The position numbers and the translations under genes are program-made. Under the pieces are notes generated by a model. It did no database searches. It worked only from the letters and a program-made list of their open reading frames with translations, and had not been told where the DNA came from. From assembly GCA_919902965.1 (NCBI GenBank), contig CAKKSJ010000276.1:1-33591 (forward strand): DNA of 33,591 bases, in the 5' to 3' direction. Shown piece by piece: positions 6,923 to 15,066 of this stretch; within the stretch, counting starts at the first letter, position 1; every line of letters starts with the position of its first letter. The DNA comes from Burkholderiales bacterium. Its GTDB lineage: Bacteria; Pseudomonadota; Gammaproteobacteria; Burkholderiales; SG8-39.

Positions 6923-8206
6923 ACCGATCCCTTGAAGCGCGTCCAGCGCCTGCGCTGGACCGCCTTTGCGCTGGGCGCCACGGCATTCGTGCTGGCGTTC
7001 TTTCACCGGCTCGCCCCGGGCGCGATCGCGGGCGAGCTGCAGCACGCATTCGCGACCTCCAGCGCCTCCCTGGGTCTGCTCGCGGCGACCTACTTCTACA
7101 TCTACTTCGCCATGCAGGTGCCCTCCGGCATTCTCGCCGACACGCTCGGGCCGCGCAAGCTGTTCACGGCGGGGGCGTTGGTGGCGGGCGCCGGGTCCGT
7201 GCTGTTCGGATTGGCGTCGGATTTCGGCCTCGCGCTGTTCGGGCGTTTTCTGGTCGGGCTGGGCGTGTCTGTGGCCTTCATTTCTGTGCTCAAGCTCAAC
7301 GCCGCCTGGTTTTCCGAGCGCCGCTTCGCGACCATGACCGGATTGCTGATGTTCATCTGCAACATGGGCGGATTGTTATCGGCGGTGCCGCTCGCCTGGG
7401 TAGCCGCGCACGGTGCCTGGCGCAGCGCTTTTGTCGGTGCCGGTGTCCTGTCGGTCCTGCTGGCGGTGTTGACCTGGCTGTTCCTGCGCGACAATCCGCG
7501 TCAGCTAGGACTGCCGTCGATGCAACAGCTGGAAGGCAAGCCCGAGTATCCGCCGGTACAGGAGAATTGGCGCGTGGCGCTCGCGACGGTGCTCGCGAAT
7601 CCGCGCACCTGGCCCGGCTTCGTCATGCAGCTCGGCATGGCCGGTTCATATCTTTGCTGGGGCGGACTGTGGGCGATTCCCTATCTGCAGGAAGTGCATG
7701 GCATGGAGCGGCAACTCGCCGCCTGGCATGTCAGTTTCATGATCCTGGGCCTTGCGACCTGCTCGCTCGCCGTGGGCGCGCTGTCTGATCGCGTCGGCCG
7801 GCGCACGCCGCTGATGCGCCAGCTCGGTTGCATCTATGTGCTGTGCTGGCTGCCCTGGCTCTGGGGCGGGCAATTGCCCGTGGCGGTTTCCCTGGGCTTG
7901 TTCGCGCTGACCGGGGCCTCGTTTTCGGCGATTACCCTGGTCTGGTCTTGCGCCAAGGAGGTGAATCCGCCCGCGTTCTCGGGCATGTCCACCAGCGTCG
8001 TCAACACCGGCGGATTTCTCGGTCCGGCCTTGCTGCAGCCGCTGGTCGGACTGGCGCTCGACCTTTCCAGCCTTGGCGCAAAGCACGACCTGGGTGACTG
8101 GCGCCTCGGCCTTGCGGTACTCTTCGCCTTTGCGCTGCTGGGCTGGCTGAGCACCTTCATGATCGCTGAAACGCATTGCCGCAATATTTATCAGGAACCA
8201 ATATGA
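6920..8206 (+). CDS. MFS transporter, 12-TM type
   Basis: 428 residues from ATC 6920, or 424 from the TTG at 6932. It is a typical major facilitator with about 12 membrane segments. The cytoplasmic loop-2/3 motif is in DTLGPRKLF, and its counterpart in the second half is DRVGRRTPL near residue 290. A central hydrophilic loop lies around residues 190-215. The family includes nitrate/nitrite, hexuronate and organic-acid carriers; nothing visible fixes the substrate. The stop codon overlaps the start of the downstream CbiX-like gene (ATGA, 4 bp), so the two are translationally coupled. The upstream region and first codons exist as a decayed copy at 2668-2769. See the separate entry for the start-codon question. 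Confidence 0.88.
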   Translation: MTDPLKRVQRLRWTAFALGATAFVLAFFHRLAPGAIAGELQHAFATSSASLGLLAATYFYIYFAMQVPSGILADTLGPRKLFTAGALVAGAGSVLFGLASDFGLALFGRFLVGLGVSVAFISVLKLNAAWFSERRFATMTGLLMFICNMGGLLSAVPLAWVAAHGAWRSAFVGAGVLSVLLAVLTWLFLRDNPRQLGLPSMQQLEGKPEYPPVQENWRVALATVLANPRTWPGFVMQLGMAGSYLCWGGLWAIPYLQEVHGMERQLAAWHVSFMILGLATCSLAVGALSDRVGRRTPLMRQLGCIYVLCWLPWLWGGQLPVAVSLGLFALTGASFSAITLVWSCAKEVNPPAFSGMSTSVVNTGGFLGPALLQPLVGLALDLSSLGAKHDLGDWRLGLAVLFAFALLGWLSTFMIAETHCRNIYQEPI

Positions 8207-8577
8207 GCACCCAGGCGATCATCCTGTTTGCGCACGGCGCACGCGATCCGGATTGGGCGCTGCCTTTCGTCCTCATCAGGAAGCAGGTGCAGGCGGCGCG
8301 TCCGAACGCGTATGTCGAACTTGCGTTTCAGGACTTCATGACCCCGGCACTTGAGGCGGCGGTGGGGCAAGCCGCGGCGCAGGGCGCAAAGCGCGCCGTC
8401 GTGGTGCCGCTGTTCATGGCGCAGGGCAGCCACATGAAACAGGACTTGCCGCGCATGGTCGGAAAACTGCGCGAGCAATATCCCGGGCTTGAAATCACGG
8501 CCCTGTCCGCCATAGGCGATGCGCCGGAGATACTGCAGGCGGTGACGAACTGGGTGCTGGGCGCGACGCCGGACTAG
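8203..8577 (+). CDS. cbiX: Small CbiX/sirohydrochlorin-type chelatase
   Basis: 124-residue single-domain protein of the CbiX small-chelatase family, which inserts Co2+ or Fe2+ into sirohydrochlorin in cobalamin or siroheme synthesis. Visible features are the N-terminal FAHGARDP (metal-binding His at the HG-x-R-D motif) and the second-half GSHMKQDLP histidine. The length suits the short form, which dimerises to make one active site. The ATG at 8203 overlaps the MFS stop by four bases. Coupling to an MFS carrier suggests a shared metal, tetrapyrrole or nitrogen/sulfur-reduction context, but this is inference. No other tetrapyrrole genes are in the window. Confidence 0.87.
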   Translation: MSTQAIILFAHGARDPDWALPFVLIRKQVQAARPNAYVELAFQDFMTPALEAAVGQAAAQGAKRAVVVPLFMAQGSHMKQDLPRMVGKLREQYPGLEITALSAIGDAPEILQAVTNWVLGATPD

Positions 8578-8587
8578 TTGCGGCGCG

Positions 8588-9562
8588 CTATCGTTTCTGC
8601 AGCGACTCGCGCTCCATGAGCAGATAGGTGCCGTAGGCATTGCTACGATTGGCTGCGTTGAACGCCGGCATGCTCTGATAGCGGCTCCAGTCGGTCTGCT
8701 GGTAGGCTTCCTCGAAGGGCATCATGTCCGCGGCGGCTTTGCCCATGGCCGCGCGCAGATAGCGCAGGTAGTCGCGCGTGAACACGAGATCCGCGGCGGC
8801 ATCGCGTGAGGCCGCGCCGTGTCCCGGCACAATGACTTTGGGATTGTGGCGCAGCAGCTCGTCCATTGCCGCGAGCCAGCGCCGGCTGTCGGCATCACCG
8901 ACGAAGGGCACGCGCCCCGAGAACACCAGATCGCCGGTAAACAGCGCCTGATCCTCGCGCACCAGCACGACCATATCGTCCGGCGCGTGCGCCGGTCCGG
9001 CGTAAATCAGATCGAAGTGCAGTCCGCCGAGTACGAAGGAGCTGTTGCCGTCCAGCCAGCGATCCGGCGGCAGCAGCGGCGTGTCTTGGTCCAGCCAGGT
9101 TGCAAGGACGCCCCGCCGCTGGTCCAGGCGCGCCGCCGCCACGCTGCCCTCGAGATAGTCGCGCGCGCGCTGGTGCGCCCAGATTTCGGCGCCGGCGGCC
9201 TTGAATGCCGGAAGCCCGTAGAAATGGTCCGAATGATAGTGCGTGACGATAACGCGCCGGATCGGCGCGGCGCTGATGCTGCGTATCGCCGCGAGCAGCG
9301 CGCGGCCCAGCGCCGGAGTGCCCAGCGCGTCGATCACGACGATGCCCTCGGCGGTGAGCACGAATCCGGCGTTCGAAATGTAGCCCTGGTTGGCGGCGGA
9401 CGCGGGTCCTGATTGCCCCTGCACATACCAGACGTGTTCGCTCACCTGCACCGGTTTCACGCTGATTGCATCTGCGGCAAATGCCGCGGCGGCGAACAGC
9501 GCCAAGCTGCAGCCGGAAATTATGCGCAGGAGGCGCAGACCCCGCTTAGGCGAGGCCGTCAT
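8588..9562 (-). CDS. soxH: SoxH-like periplasmic metallo-beta-lactamase-fold hydrolase
   Basis: 324-residue exported protein. Residues 1-30 form a signal peptide ending AAFAADA. The binuclear metal motif is H108-x-H110-x-D112-H113 (THYHSDHFYG), with later ligands in GDLVFSG and VPGHG. Proteins of this type at the end of sox operons are called SoxH or quinoprotein-relay metallohydrolases; their reaction is not established. The ATG at 9562 overlaps the soxB 3' end by 17 bases, so it is the last gene of the sox unit and translationally linked. It is convergent with cbiX, with only ten bases between the stops. Confidence 0.83.
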   Translation of the reverse strand: MTASPKRGLRLLRIISGCSLALFAAAAFAADAISVKPVQVSEHVWYVQGQSGPASAANQGYISNAGFVLTAEGIVVIDALGTPALGRALLAAIRSISAAPIRRVIVTHYHSDHFYGLPAFKAAGAEIWAHQRARDYLEGSVAAARLDQRRGVLATWLDQDTPLLPPDRWLDGNSSFVLGGLHFDLIYAGPAHAPDDMVVLVREDQALFTGDLVFSGRVPFVGDADSRRWLAAMDELLRHNPKVIVPGHGAASRDAAADLVFTRDYLRYLRAAMGKAAADMMPFEEAYQQTDWSRYQSMPAFNAANRSNAYGTYLLMERESLQKR

Positions 9563-11267
9563 TTCCTTGCATGCCCTTCAGGCGCGGGAGTTCGAGTTGC
9601 AGCGGTTTGATCAGCTTGCGGCTGCGCAGGTAGCGCGCCATCAGATCCCAGATCGGCTCGCCGCCCCTCGCTTTCGCTTCTGCCGATACCGGTGCCCAGC
9701 CCGCGACTTTGTATATCTTGGCCGCTTCCAGCGGCTTGCCCTTGATCGACATGCCGCTGATGCGCGCACCGGATTTCCCGTTGGGATCGCAGGTATAGCG
9801 CAAGCCGCCCACGCGCACCATGTCGCCGCCCTGCTGATAGTAGGGATCGGGATTGAACAGATTGTAGCCCACGTCTTCGAGGATAATCTTGACCGTTTCG
9901 CCCGTCATTTCGGTCACGGTGGTGTAGGGGTAGGTGATCGCCGTCTGGTCCAGCAGATGTTCCATCAGGATGGGCTCGCCCGGCAGCATGCTGGTGCCCC
10001 AGCGGAAGCCGGGCGAAAAGGCGATAGGCGTATCTTTTTCCGCCATCAGGCCCTCGAGTATCAATTGATCGAAGGTGCCGTTGAAACTGCCGCGGCGGTA
10101 AAGCAGGCCTTCGGTCAGCGCGAGCTTTTCGCCGAGCTTTTCCGCATAGGGCGCGCGCGCCTTGCGGATCAGCGCCTCCATTTCCGGGTCGGCGGGGAGC
10201 AGGTTGGCGAACACCGGCAGCAGCTTGTAGCGGAAATCCGCAAGCTTGCCGCTTTTGACTTCGAAATCCAGTACGCCGAGGAATTTGCCGTTGGATCCGG
10301 CGTTGGTGACCAGGGTCTTGCCGCCGGCGTTGCTCACGATGGTCGGCGCAGGCACGCCGTCGTGGGTATGCCCGCCGAGTATCGCATCGATGCCGCGCAC
10401 GCGCGTGGCGAGCTTGAGATCCACGTCCATGCCGTTGTGCGAGAGCAGGATCACCGCCTGCGCGCCCTTGGCGCGCGCCTCATCGACGGTTTTCTGCAGG
10501 GTTTCTTCCTGGATGCCGAAACTCCAGTCCGGAATCATGTAACGCGGATTGGCGATGGGCGTATACGGAAACGCCTGGCCGACGATGGCTACCGGCACGC
10601 CGTTCATGTTCTTGATGACATAGGGCGGGAACACCGCGTCGCCGAAGTCGGCGGTCTTGATGTTCTGCGCGAGGAAATCGATCCTGCCCTTGAAGTCGCG
10701 GTCCACGATTTGCTTGACGCGCGCGGCGCCGAGGGTGAATTCCCAGTGCCCGGTCATCACGTCCACGCCCAGCAGTTTGCAGGCATCGACCATGTCCTGG
10801 CCCTGGGTCCACAAGGCGGTGGCCGAGCCCTGCCAGGTGTCGCCGCCATCGAGCAGCAGCGCGCCGGGGCGATCCGCCTTCAGCTGCTTTACCAGGGTGG
10901 CGAGATGGGCGAAACCGCCGACCTTGCCGTAAGTCCTGGCAGCCGGTTCGAAATCGAGGAAAGTGAAAGCGTGCGCCTCGGCCGTTCCCGCCTTGATGCC
11001 GAAATGCCGCAGCAATGCCTCGCCCACCAGGTGGGGCGGCCGGCCGCTCATACCTGCAACGCCGAGATTGACGTTCGGCTCGCGAAACCGCAGCGGCAGG
11101 AGCTGCGCGTGGCAGTCGGTAAAGTGCAGGAAATGCACATTGCCGAAACGCGGCAGATCGTACAAGCGCGCCGCTGCCTGCGCCTGCGCGCGCCCGGAAA
11201 AATGCGCCAGGGGCAGGCCGCAGGCGGCGGCCATTCCCATTACATGCAGGAACTCGCGCCGGTTCAC
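9546..11267 (-). CDS. soxB: SoxB, Mn-dependent sulfate thiohydrolase
   Basis: 573-residue periplasmic enzyme that hydrolyses sulfate from the cysteine-S-sulfonate carried by SoxY during thiosulfate oxidation. The N-terminus carries a Tat signal (NRREFL at residues 2-7, cleavage near AQA). The 5'-nucleotidase-like metal motifs are D51 and H53 in HFTDCHAQ, DGGDTWQGS, the SoxB-typical TGHWEFTLG, LSHNGMDVD and GGHTHDG. The C-terminal 5'-nucleotidase domain is complete and the length is normal for SoxB. The start is GTG at 11267, 13 bases after soxX; GGAG lies almost against it, an unusually short spacing, so translation may depend on coupling to soxX. Confidence 0.97.
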   Translation of the reverse strand: MNRREFLHVMGMAAACGLPLAHFSGRAQAQAAARLYDLPRFGNVHFLHFTDCHAQLLPLRFREPNVNLGVAGMSGRPPHLVGEALLRHFGIKAGTAEAHAFTFLDFEPAARTYGKVGGFAHLATLVKQLKADRPGALLLDGGDTWQGSATALWTQGQDMVDACKLLGVDVMTGHWEFTLGAARVKQIVDRDFKGRIDFLAQNIKTADFGDAVFPPYVIKNMNGVPVAIVGQAFPYTPIANPRYMIPDWSFGIQEETLQKTVDEARAKGAQAVILLSHNGMDVDLKLATRVRGIDAILGGHTHDGVPAPTIVSNAGGKTLVTNAGSNGKFLGVLDFEVKSGKLADFRYKLLPVFANLLPADPEMEALIRKARAPYAEKLGEKLALTEGLLYRRGSFNGTFDQLILEGLMAEKDTPIAFSPGFRWGTSMLPGEPILMEHLLDQTAITYPYTTVTEMTGETVKIILEDVGYNLFNPDPYYQQGGDMVRVGGLRYTCDPNGKSGARISGMSIKGKPLEAAKIYKVAGWAPVSAEAKARGGEPIWDLMARYLRSRKLIKPLQLELPRLKGMQGNDGLA

Positions 11268-11280
11268 GCTCCGACGCGCT

Positions 11281-11904
11281 TTACTTGTTTACCGGCGAGT
11301 TTGGATCGAGCAGGAGGGCGACCAGGTCCTTGATCTGCGTCTCGGTCAATGTACCGGAATGACCCAAGCGCGGCATGTTGGAACACAGATTGAACGCCTT
11401 GGCGTTGTAGATCTTGCCGTACACGTACTTCTGCACATCCGGGCCGTAGCCGCGGATCTTGCCGAAGTGGAGCAGGCTGTTGCCGATGTCGCCGAAGGAA
11501 GTCGTGGCCGGTCCGATCTGGTGGCAGTTGTAGCAGCTGCCGCCGTTCGGCTCACCGCGCGAGGTCTTCCCGAGCTTGTCCTTCCAGGTCATGGCGCGCC
11601 CGCGCTGTGCGATTTTCTCGCCCGCTTTCCAGTCGCCCAGGAACTTGCCGTCCGCCGGATACTTGATCGTCGCGAGCTGGTCCTGCTGCAGGCGTTCGCC
11701 TACATCCTTGGGCGGGTTGTTGCGGCTGCGATTGCATATGGTCTGCAAGGTGTCTTCGTCCAGCCGGTCTTTGCCGGCGATGCCTTTGGCGTGGAAATCC
11801 CGCTTCATCATGTTGATGGCCTGAGCACGGTAGTCCTGGGCCTGCGCCGCGAACGCGATGGCCAGGGTTACGGCGCCGAATATCGATGCTTGAAATGTTT
11901 TCAT
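11281..11904 (-). CDS. soxX: SoxX, monoheme cytochrome c subunit of SoxXA
   Basis: 207-residue periplasmic c-type cytochrome. The signal peptide ends near residue 22 (FAAQAQ). The single heme site is C124-Y-N-C127-H128, and the distal ligand is probably M177 in CSNMPRLG. SoxX with SoxA oxidatively links thiosulfate to the SoxY cysteine. At about 200 residues it is of the larger SoxX type, with an N-terminal extension of about 85 residues before the cytochrome core. The ATG has GGAGGG seven bases upstream. It follows soxA by 15 bases and precedes soxB by 13. Confidence 0.95.
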   Translation of the reverse strand: MKTFQASIFGAVTLAIAFAAQAQDYRAQAINMMKRDFHAKGIAGKDRLDEDTLQTICNRSRNNPPKDVGERLQQDQLATIKYPADGKFLGDWKAGEKIAQRGRAMTWKDKLGKTSRGEPNGGSCYNCHQIGPATTSFGDIGNSLLHFGKIRGYGPDVQKYVYGKIYNAKAFNLCSNMPRLGHSGTLTETQIKDLVALLLDPNSPVNK

Positions 11905-11919
11905 GTTATTTCCCTCCGG

Positions 11920-12765
11920 CTAGCGCTTGATTCCCGGGCCCGAATACCGGTTCCCGTTGGCGTTGACGCCCATATAGGTCAGAAGGTCCGCGATGGTCTC
12001 GGACGCGTATCCCGGCTCGGGAAAGCGCTGCTGGCGGAAACAGTCGTTCATGCGCCATTGCAGCGTATGCATCAGGCCGCCGGTCATGCGATAGCCGGGC
12101 CAGCCCTGGAACGCGCGATTCGCCCCCTCTTTCTTGCTGAGGTTGGGCAGGTTCTGCGTACGTATGCGCTTGCCGTCCTCGCCGTGACAGCTGGCGCAGG
12201 AAAAATCCCAGGGCCCGGCGCGGTAATTGAATATTTCCTCGCCGATCTTGTAGGCTTCACGTTCCATTGCATGTTTCTGCGGGACGGCGATTTTCATGCC
12301 GCGCGATTGCGCGGCTACGTAGGTGACCAGCGCCACCGGAGCGGGTACGTATGCGCCATTGCTAAAGGGCTTCTTGGCGAGATCCGCCTCCTTGAATCCC
12401 TGCAGCGTCACCATGCAATAGACGATGCGCCGCTCGGCATCCATCATCTGGCCCGCGTCGGCAAAGTAGCGCGGCATCTTGACATAGGCGCCCTTCACTA
12501 CGCCGGGTCCCAGGCCCAGGTCGCATTTCTCCAGCGAGGCGTTCTTCGGCCCGCGCTTGGCTTTCCACAATTCCTCGCCCTTGGCTTCGAACAACTCGGC
12601 GGGACTCGCTTCCGCCATCATTTTGTTGAATTTCTCGAACTCGGCCGCGACCCGATCGACTTTTGCCGCCGCCTTCTTGGGCGCGGCGGTTTGCTGGGCC
12701 TGCGCGGCGCACGCCAGGGCCAGACCGGACAGCGCAACGACTACCCTTAGCTTGATGCTTGACAT
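11920..12765 (-). CDS. soxA: SoxA, cytochrome c subunit carrying the catalytic cysteine
   Basis: 281-residue periplasmic cytochrome that forms SoxXA. The signal peptide is residues 1-23 (ACAAQA). A single heme site is visible, C190-A-S-C193-H194. The first-domain heme of diheme SoxA is absent; instead C81 and C117 probably form the structural disulfide seen in monoheme forms. The catalytic, persulfide-modified cysteine is C242 in WRMNDCFRQQRFPEP. The ATG at 12765 has GGAGGAGG close upstream; an in-frame ATG at 12780 lies before that ribosome site and is unlikely. An alanine/lysine-rich linker (residues 26-40) follows the signal peptide. Confidence 0.96.
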   Translation of the reverse strand: MSSIKLRVVVALSGLALACAAQAQQTAAPKKAAAKVDRVAAEFEKFNKMMAEASPAELFEAKGEELWKAKRGPKNASLEKCDLGLGPGVVKGAYVKMPRYFADAGQMMDAERRIVYCMVTLQGFKEADLAKKPFSNGAYVPAPVALVTYVAAQSRGMKIAVPQKHAMEREAYKIGEEIFNYRAGPWDFSCASCHGEDGKRIRTQNLPNLSKKEGANRAFQGWPGYRMTGGLMHTLQWRMNDCFRQQRFPEPGYASETIADLLTYMGVNANGNRYSGPGIKR

Positions 12766-12855
12766 GGAATCCTCCTCCAAAGTTTTTTGCCTGCCGCGCG
12801 GGACTGTTTGCCCGGCGCGCCTCCTGCACCCACTCTTGGGGTGGGTTGTGACGCT

Positions 12856-13167
12856 TCAGTTAATCGTAGCCTCGTCAGTGCGTTTATCGCCCTTGTTGTC
12901 GGTCCAGATGATCTGAATCTTGTCGCCTTTCTTGCCGCCTTTGAAATTGAACTCGAGAAACGGGTTCTTCGCTATCGCGGGTCCCCAGGTCGCCGACAGC
13001 ACTTCCTTGCCTTGCCAGCTTGCGCTGACATGCTGGATGAAGTGGGCGGGTATGGGCTTGCCGGCGCTGTCCTTGCGCTGGCCGGTCTCCATCTCGTGGG
13101 CCATCAATACTTTTACGTTTACACCGCCGTCTTTGGCGGTGGCGCGGATGCGCATCGGATCTGCCAT
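12856..13167 (-). CDS. soxZ: SoxZ, sulfur carrier partner
   Basis: 103-residue all-beta protein that pairs with SoxY to form the SoxYZ carrier. The opening MADPMRIRATAKDG, the central HFIQHVSASWQG and the C-terminal GDKIQIIWTDNKGD are characteristic. It has no signal peptide; it is exported as a complex with the Tat-targeted SoxY. GGAGGAG lies five bases before the ATG. The 90-base gap to soxA and the 89-base gap to soxY contain no evident terminator. Confidence 0.96.
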   Translation of the reverse strand: MADPMRIRATAKDGGVNVKVLMAHEMETGQRKDSAGKPIPAHFIQHVSASWQGKEVLSATWGPAIAKNPFLEFNFKGGKKGDKIQIIWTDNKGDKRTDEATIN

Positions 13168-13256
13168 GTTGCTCCTCCTGTTTTAGTCCCGGCATAACGC
13201 GCTGCGCGCGTCAGCCTCGTCTGGAATTTCGTTATTCCCCAGCCTATCGGTGGCGC

Positions 13257-13727
13257 TCAGCCGCCGCATCCGCCGATGGTGACTTTGATCTCTTTCTTGG
13301 TGATGTAGTACTTGCCCTGCGCCTTCACCAGTACATGCACATCGGTCGTTTGCGCCAATTTCACGCGCGTGCTCACCGAGGCTGCGGTTCCGGAGGGGAT
13401 GTTGAAGCTTGCGGCCAGCGCGGTCGGGTTCTTGGCGATCAAAAACGCGATCGATTCCGTGCCCGGGATATTGCTTAGCGCGGCGACCGGCACCACGGCG
13501 CCGTTCTCGGCGATTTCCGGCGCGGTCATTACGATGTCATTGGAATTGGCGGGATTGCCGGCGCCGAGTGCGTCCAGCGCGTCCTTTATGCTCTTCGCCG
13601 CGTATGCCTTTTGGTTCCACTCAGCGGCCTGCGCCGGGCCCGGTCGAAGCAGTCCGGCCGCGGCGAGCATGGTGAACAGGCCGGCGCCGCCACCCGCGCG
13701 TAGTACGTTTCTGCGTGTTTGATTCAT
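13257..13727 (-). CDS. soxY: SoxY, covalent sulfur carrier
   Basis: 156-residue periplasmic protein to which sulfur intermediates are bound during thiosulfate oxidation. A Tat signal opens the protein (TRRNVLRAGGGAG) and is cleaved near residue 35 (AQAAEW). It ends in the diagnostic GGCGG swinging arm with the carrier cysteine C154. It is the first sox gene of the minus-strand unit; AAGGAGGAG lies immediately upstream of the ATG. The 210 bases upstream separate it from the DsrE-like lipoprotein gene and should contain its promoter if it has its own; I could not identify one confidently. Confidence 0.97.
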   Translation of the reverse strand: MNQTRRNVLRAGGGAGLFTMLAAAGLLRPGPAQAAEWNQKAYAAKSIKDALDALGAGNPANSNDIVMTAPEIAENGAVVPVAALSNIPGTESIAFLIAKNPTALAASFNIPSGTAASVSTRVKLAQTTDVHVLVKAQGKYYITKKEIKVTIGGCGG

Positions 13728-13937
13728 GTCTCCTCCTTGGTTCTGGAAATTCTAAAAATATTTTCGGCAGGCTTCTTGGAGCTTGTCGCCGGCATGATAA
13801 CCATGATCCGGACACGCAGCGCTTCGAGTTTTTCTATGCGTACATTAACTGAGTTTGGGACGGAAAGAAAACCACGCCGCGTGCGCTTGAGTCTGTGCCG
13901 CCCGCGCCGCTTCCTTTCAAATCCGCAAATCAGCTGC

Positions 13938-14378
13938 TCACGGCTTGATGTAGACATAGCCCTCGCGGGACTGCAGCTTCGCAAGTTCGCCCACGCCCGA
14001 GGGAACAAATTTCGCCTCCGGAATGAACTGGTTTTTGTTCAGCTTGCGGCTACTCAGGGTAATTTCGCACACGTCGAAAGTCACGCCTTTGGCCGCAAGC
14101 TCCTCCACCTTGATATTATAGGGATTGCCGTTCTTGTCCTTGGCATTTTCCATGAGGAAATCCACGCCGCGCGCATGGCTCACGATCACGATCCTGGCCG
14201 TCGGGTCTACGCTCAGATGGTTGCCGACGTTGCGCATTACCGCAGCAGCATTGGCGGAGTCGTTGATGTGATAGACGGCCTTGTCGGGTCCGAAGCCGCG
14301 CATCGAGGCGCAGCCGCTCAGACTGATGGCAGCGACCGCTGCGAGTATCAAGATGCCACGCCGGCACAGGTTTGTCAT
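13938..14378 (-). CDS. DsrE-family lipoprotein
   Basis: 146-residue protein with a lipoprotein signal peptide (lipobox LSGC near residue 20), so anchored in a membrane facing the periplasm. The mature part resembles the DsrE/DsrF-like fold (ARIVIVSHARGVDFLME, then the cysteine in TFDVCEITLSS), which in other members transfers sulfur through a conserved Cys. The ATG at 14378 is preceded by GGAGG at about nine bases; a longer frame from 14645 has no support. Lying directly upstream of soxY on the same strand, it probably handles sulfur in the periplasm with SoxYZ; this role is inferred. Bases 14379-14622 form the divergent promoter region and include a GCCCCGG...CCGGGGC inverted repeat of unknown role. 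Confidence 0.75.
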   Translation of the reverse strand: MTNLCRRGILILAAVAAISLSGCASMRGFGPDKAVYHINDSANAAAVMRNVGNHLSVDPTARIVIVSHARGVDFLMENAKDKNGNPYNIKVEELAAKGVTFDVCEITLSSRKLNKNQFIPEAKFVPSGVGELAKLQSREGYVYIKP

Positions 14379-14622
14379 TTGTGTTTCCTCCAGTAATTGT
14401 GCTGATCCTTCAACACTGTTGCCCGGCATGTTATTGACCTGCGCTGCTGCCATCGACAACGAGAGCCCCGGAAAAACGCTGTGCTGTCCCCCGGGGCGGC
14501 CGCCAGCATAACCGGGTTCGTCTTGAACAGCAAGCACCCGAATATCCTTCGACGCGCAGGCCGTGGCGAGTGGCAGGCGCATTCCTTTTCGGCTAGTATT
14601 TGCGGCGTTCAGGAGCAATCTG

Positions 14623-15066
14623 TTGAAGAAGACCCTCTTTGCCACGCCACAGGATGCGGAAGCCGCGTTTTATGAAGCGCTCCAGCGCGCCGACCTGGAT
14701 GCGATGATGGAGGTCTGGGCCGAGGACGAGGAGGTGAGCTGCATCCATCCCGGCGGGGCGCGCCTCAGCGGAATCGAGCAGGTGCGCGAAAACTGGGCGC
14801 AGATCTTCAAGTCCGGACAGCGCCTGCAGGTCCAGCTGTCGGATCTGCTCATCGTGTCCGGCGCGATGTTCTCGCTGCATAGCCTGCACGAAAACATACT
14901 GGTGCTGGGCGGACAAGGCGAGGGCGCGCGCCGCATCGTGGTCACGACCAACGCCTACCTGCGCGCAGGCGGCGGCTGGCGCATGGTGCTGCACCACGCG
15001 TCGCACTCGCCCGCGCCCGTGGTGCGCCGCGAGCTTCCGCTGGAAGCGCCCAAAGTGCTGCATTGA
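14623..15066 (+). CDS. NTF2/SnoaL-like (DUF4440-type) protein
   Basis: 147-residue protein of the NTF2-like cone fold: DAEAAFYEALQRADLDAMME helix, VWAEDEEVSCIHPGG, then strands through GGWRMVLHHASHS. The family holds small steroid-isomerase-like enzymes and binding proteins; no catalytic assignment is possible. The TTG at 14623 is chosen because AGGAG lies seven bases upstream and the protein then opens just before the domain; an ATG at 14563 adds 20 unlikely residues. A TAGTAT (14594-14599) could be its -10 box. Its stop codon overlaps the TTG start of the YheT-like gene (TTGA, 4 bp), so the two are coupled. Confidence 0.72.
   Translation: MKKTLFATPQDAEAAFYEALQRADLDAMMEVWAEDEEVSCIHPGGARLSGIEQVRENWAQIFKSGQRLQVQLSDLLIVSGAMFSLHSLHENILVLGGQGEGARRIVVTTNAYLRAGGGWRMVLHHASHSPAPVVRRELPLEAPKVLH

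Noticed and set aside
9390..12750. Two very long plus-strand open frames opposite the sox genes (647 and 595 codons)
   Set aside because: They are antisense shadows of soxB, soxX and soxA; their translations show no family motifs and the high GC content keeps the opposite frame open.
14466..14502. GCCCCGG...CCGGGGC inverted repeat between the DsrE-like and NTF2-like genes as a terminator
   Set aside because: About 20-base loop and no T-run, and it lies in a divergent promoter region; left as an unexplained repeat.
13938..14645. A 235-residue reading of the DsrE-like gene from 14645
   Set aside because: It would put 89 unrelated residues before a clear lipoprotein signal peptide; the ATG at 14378 has a strong ribosome site.
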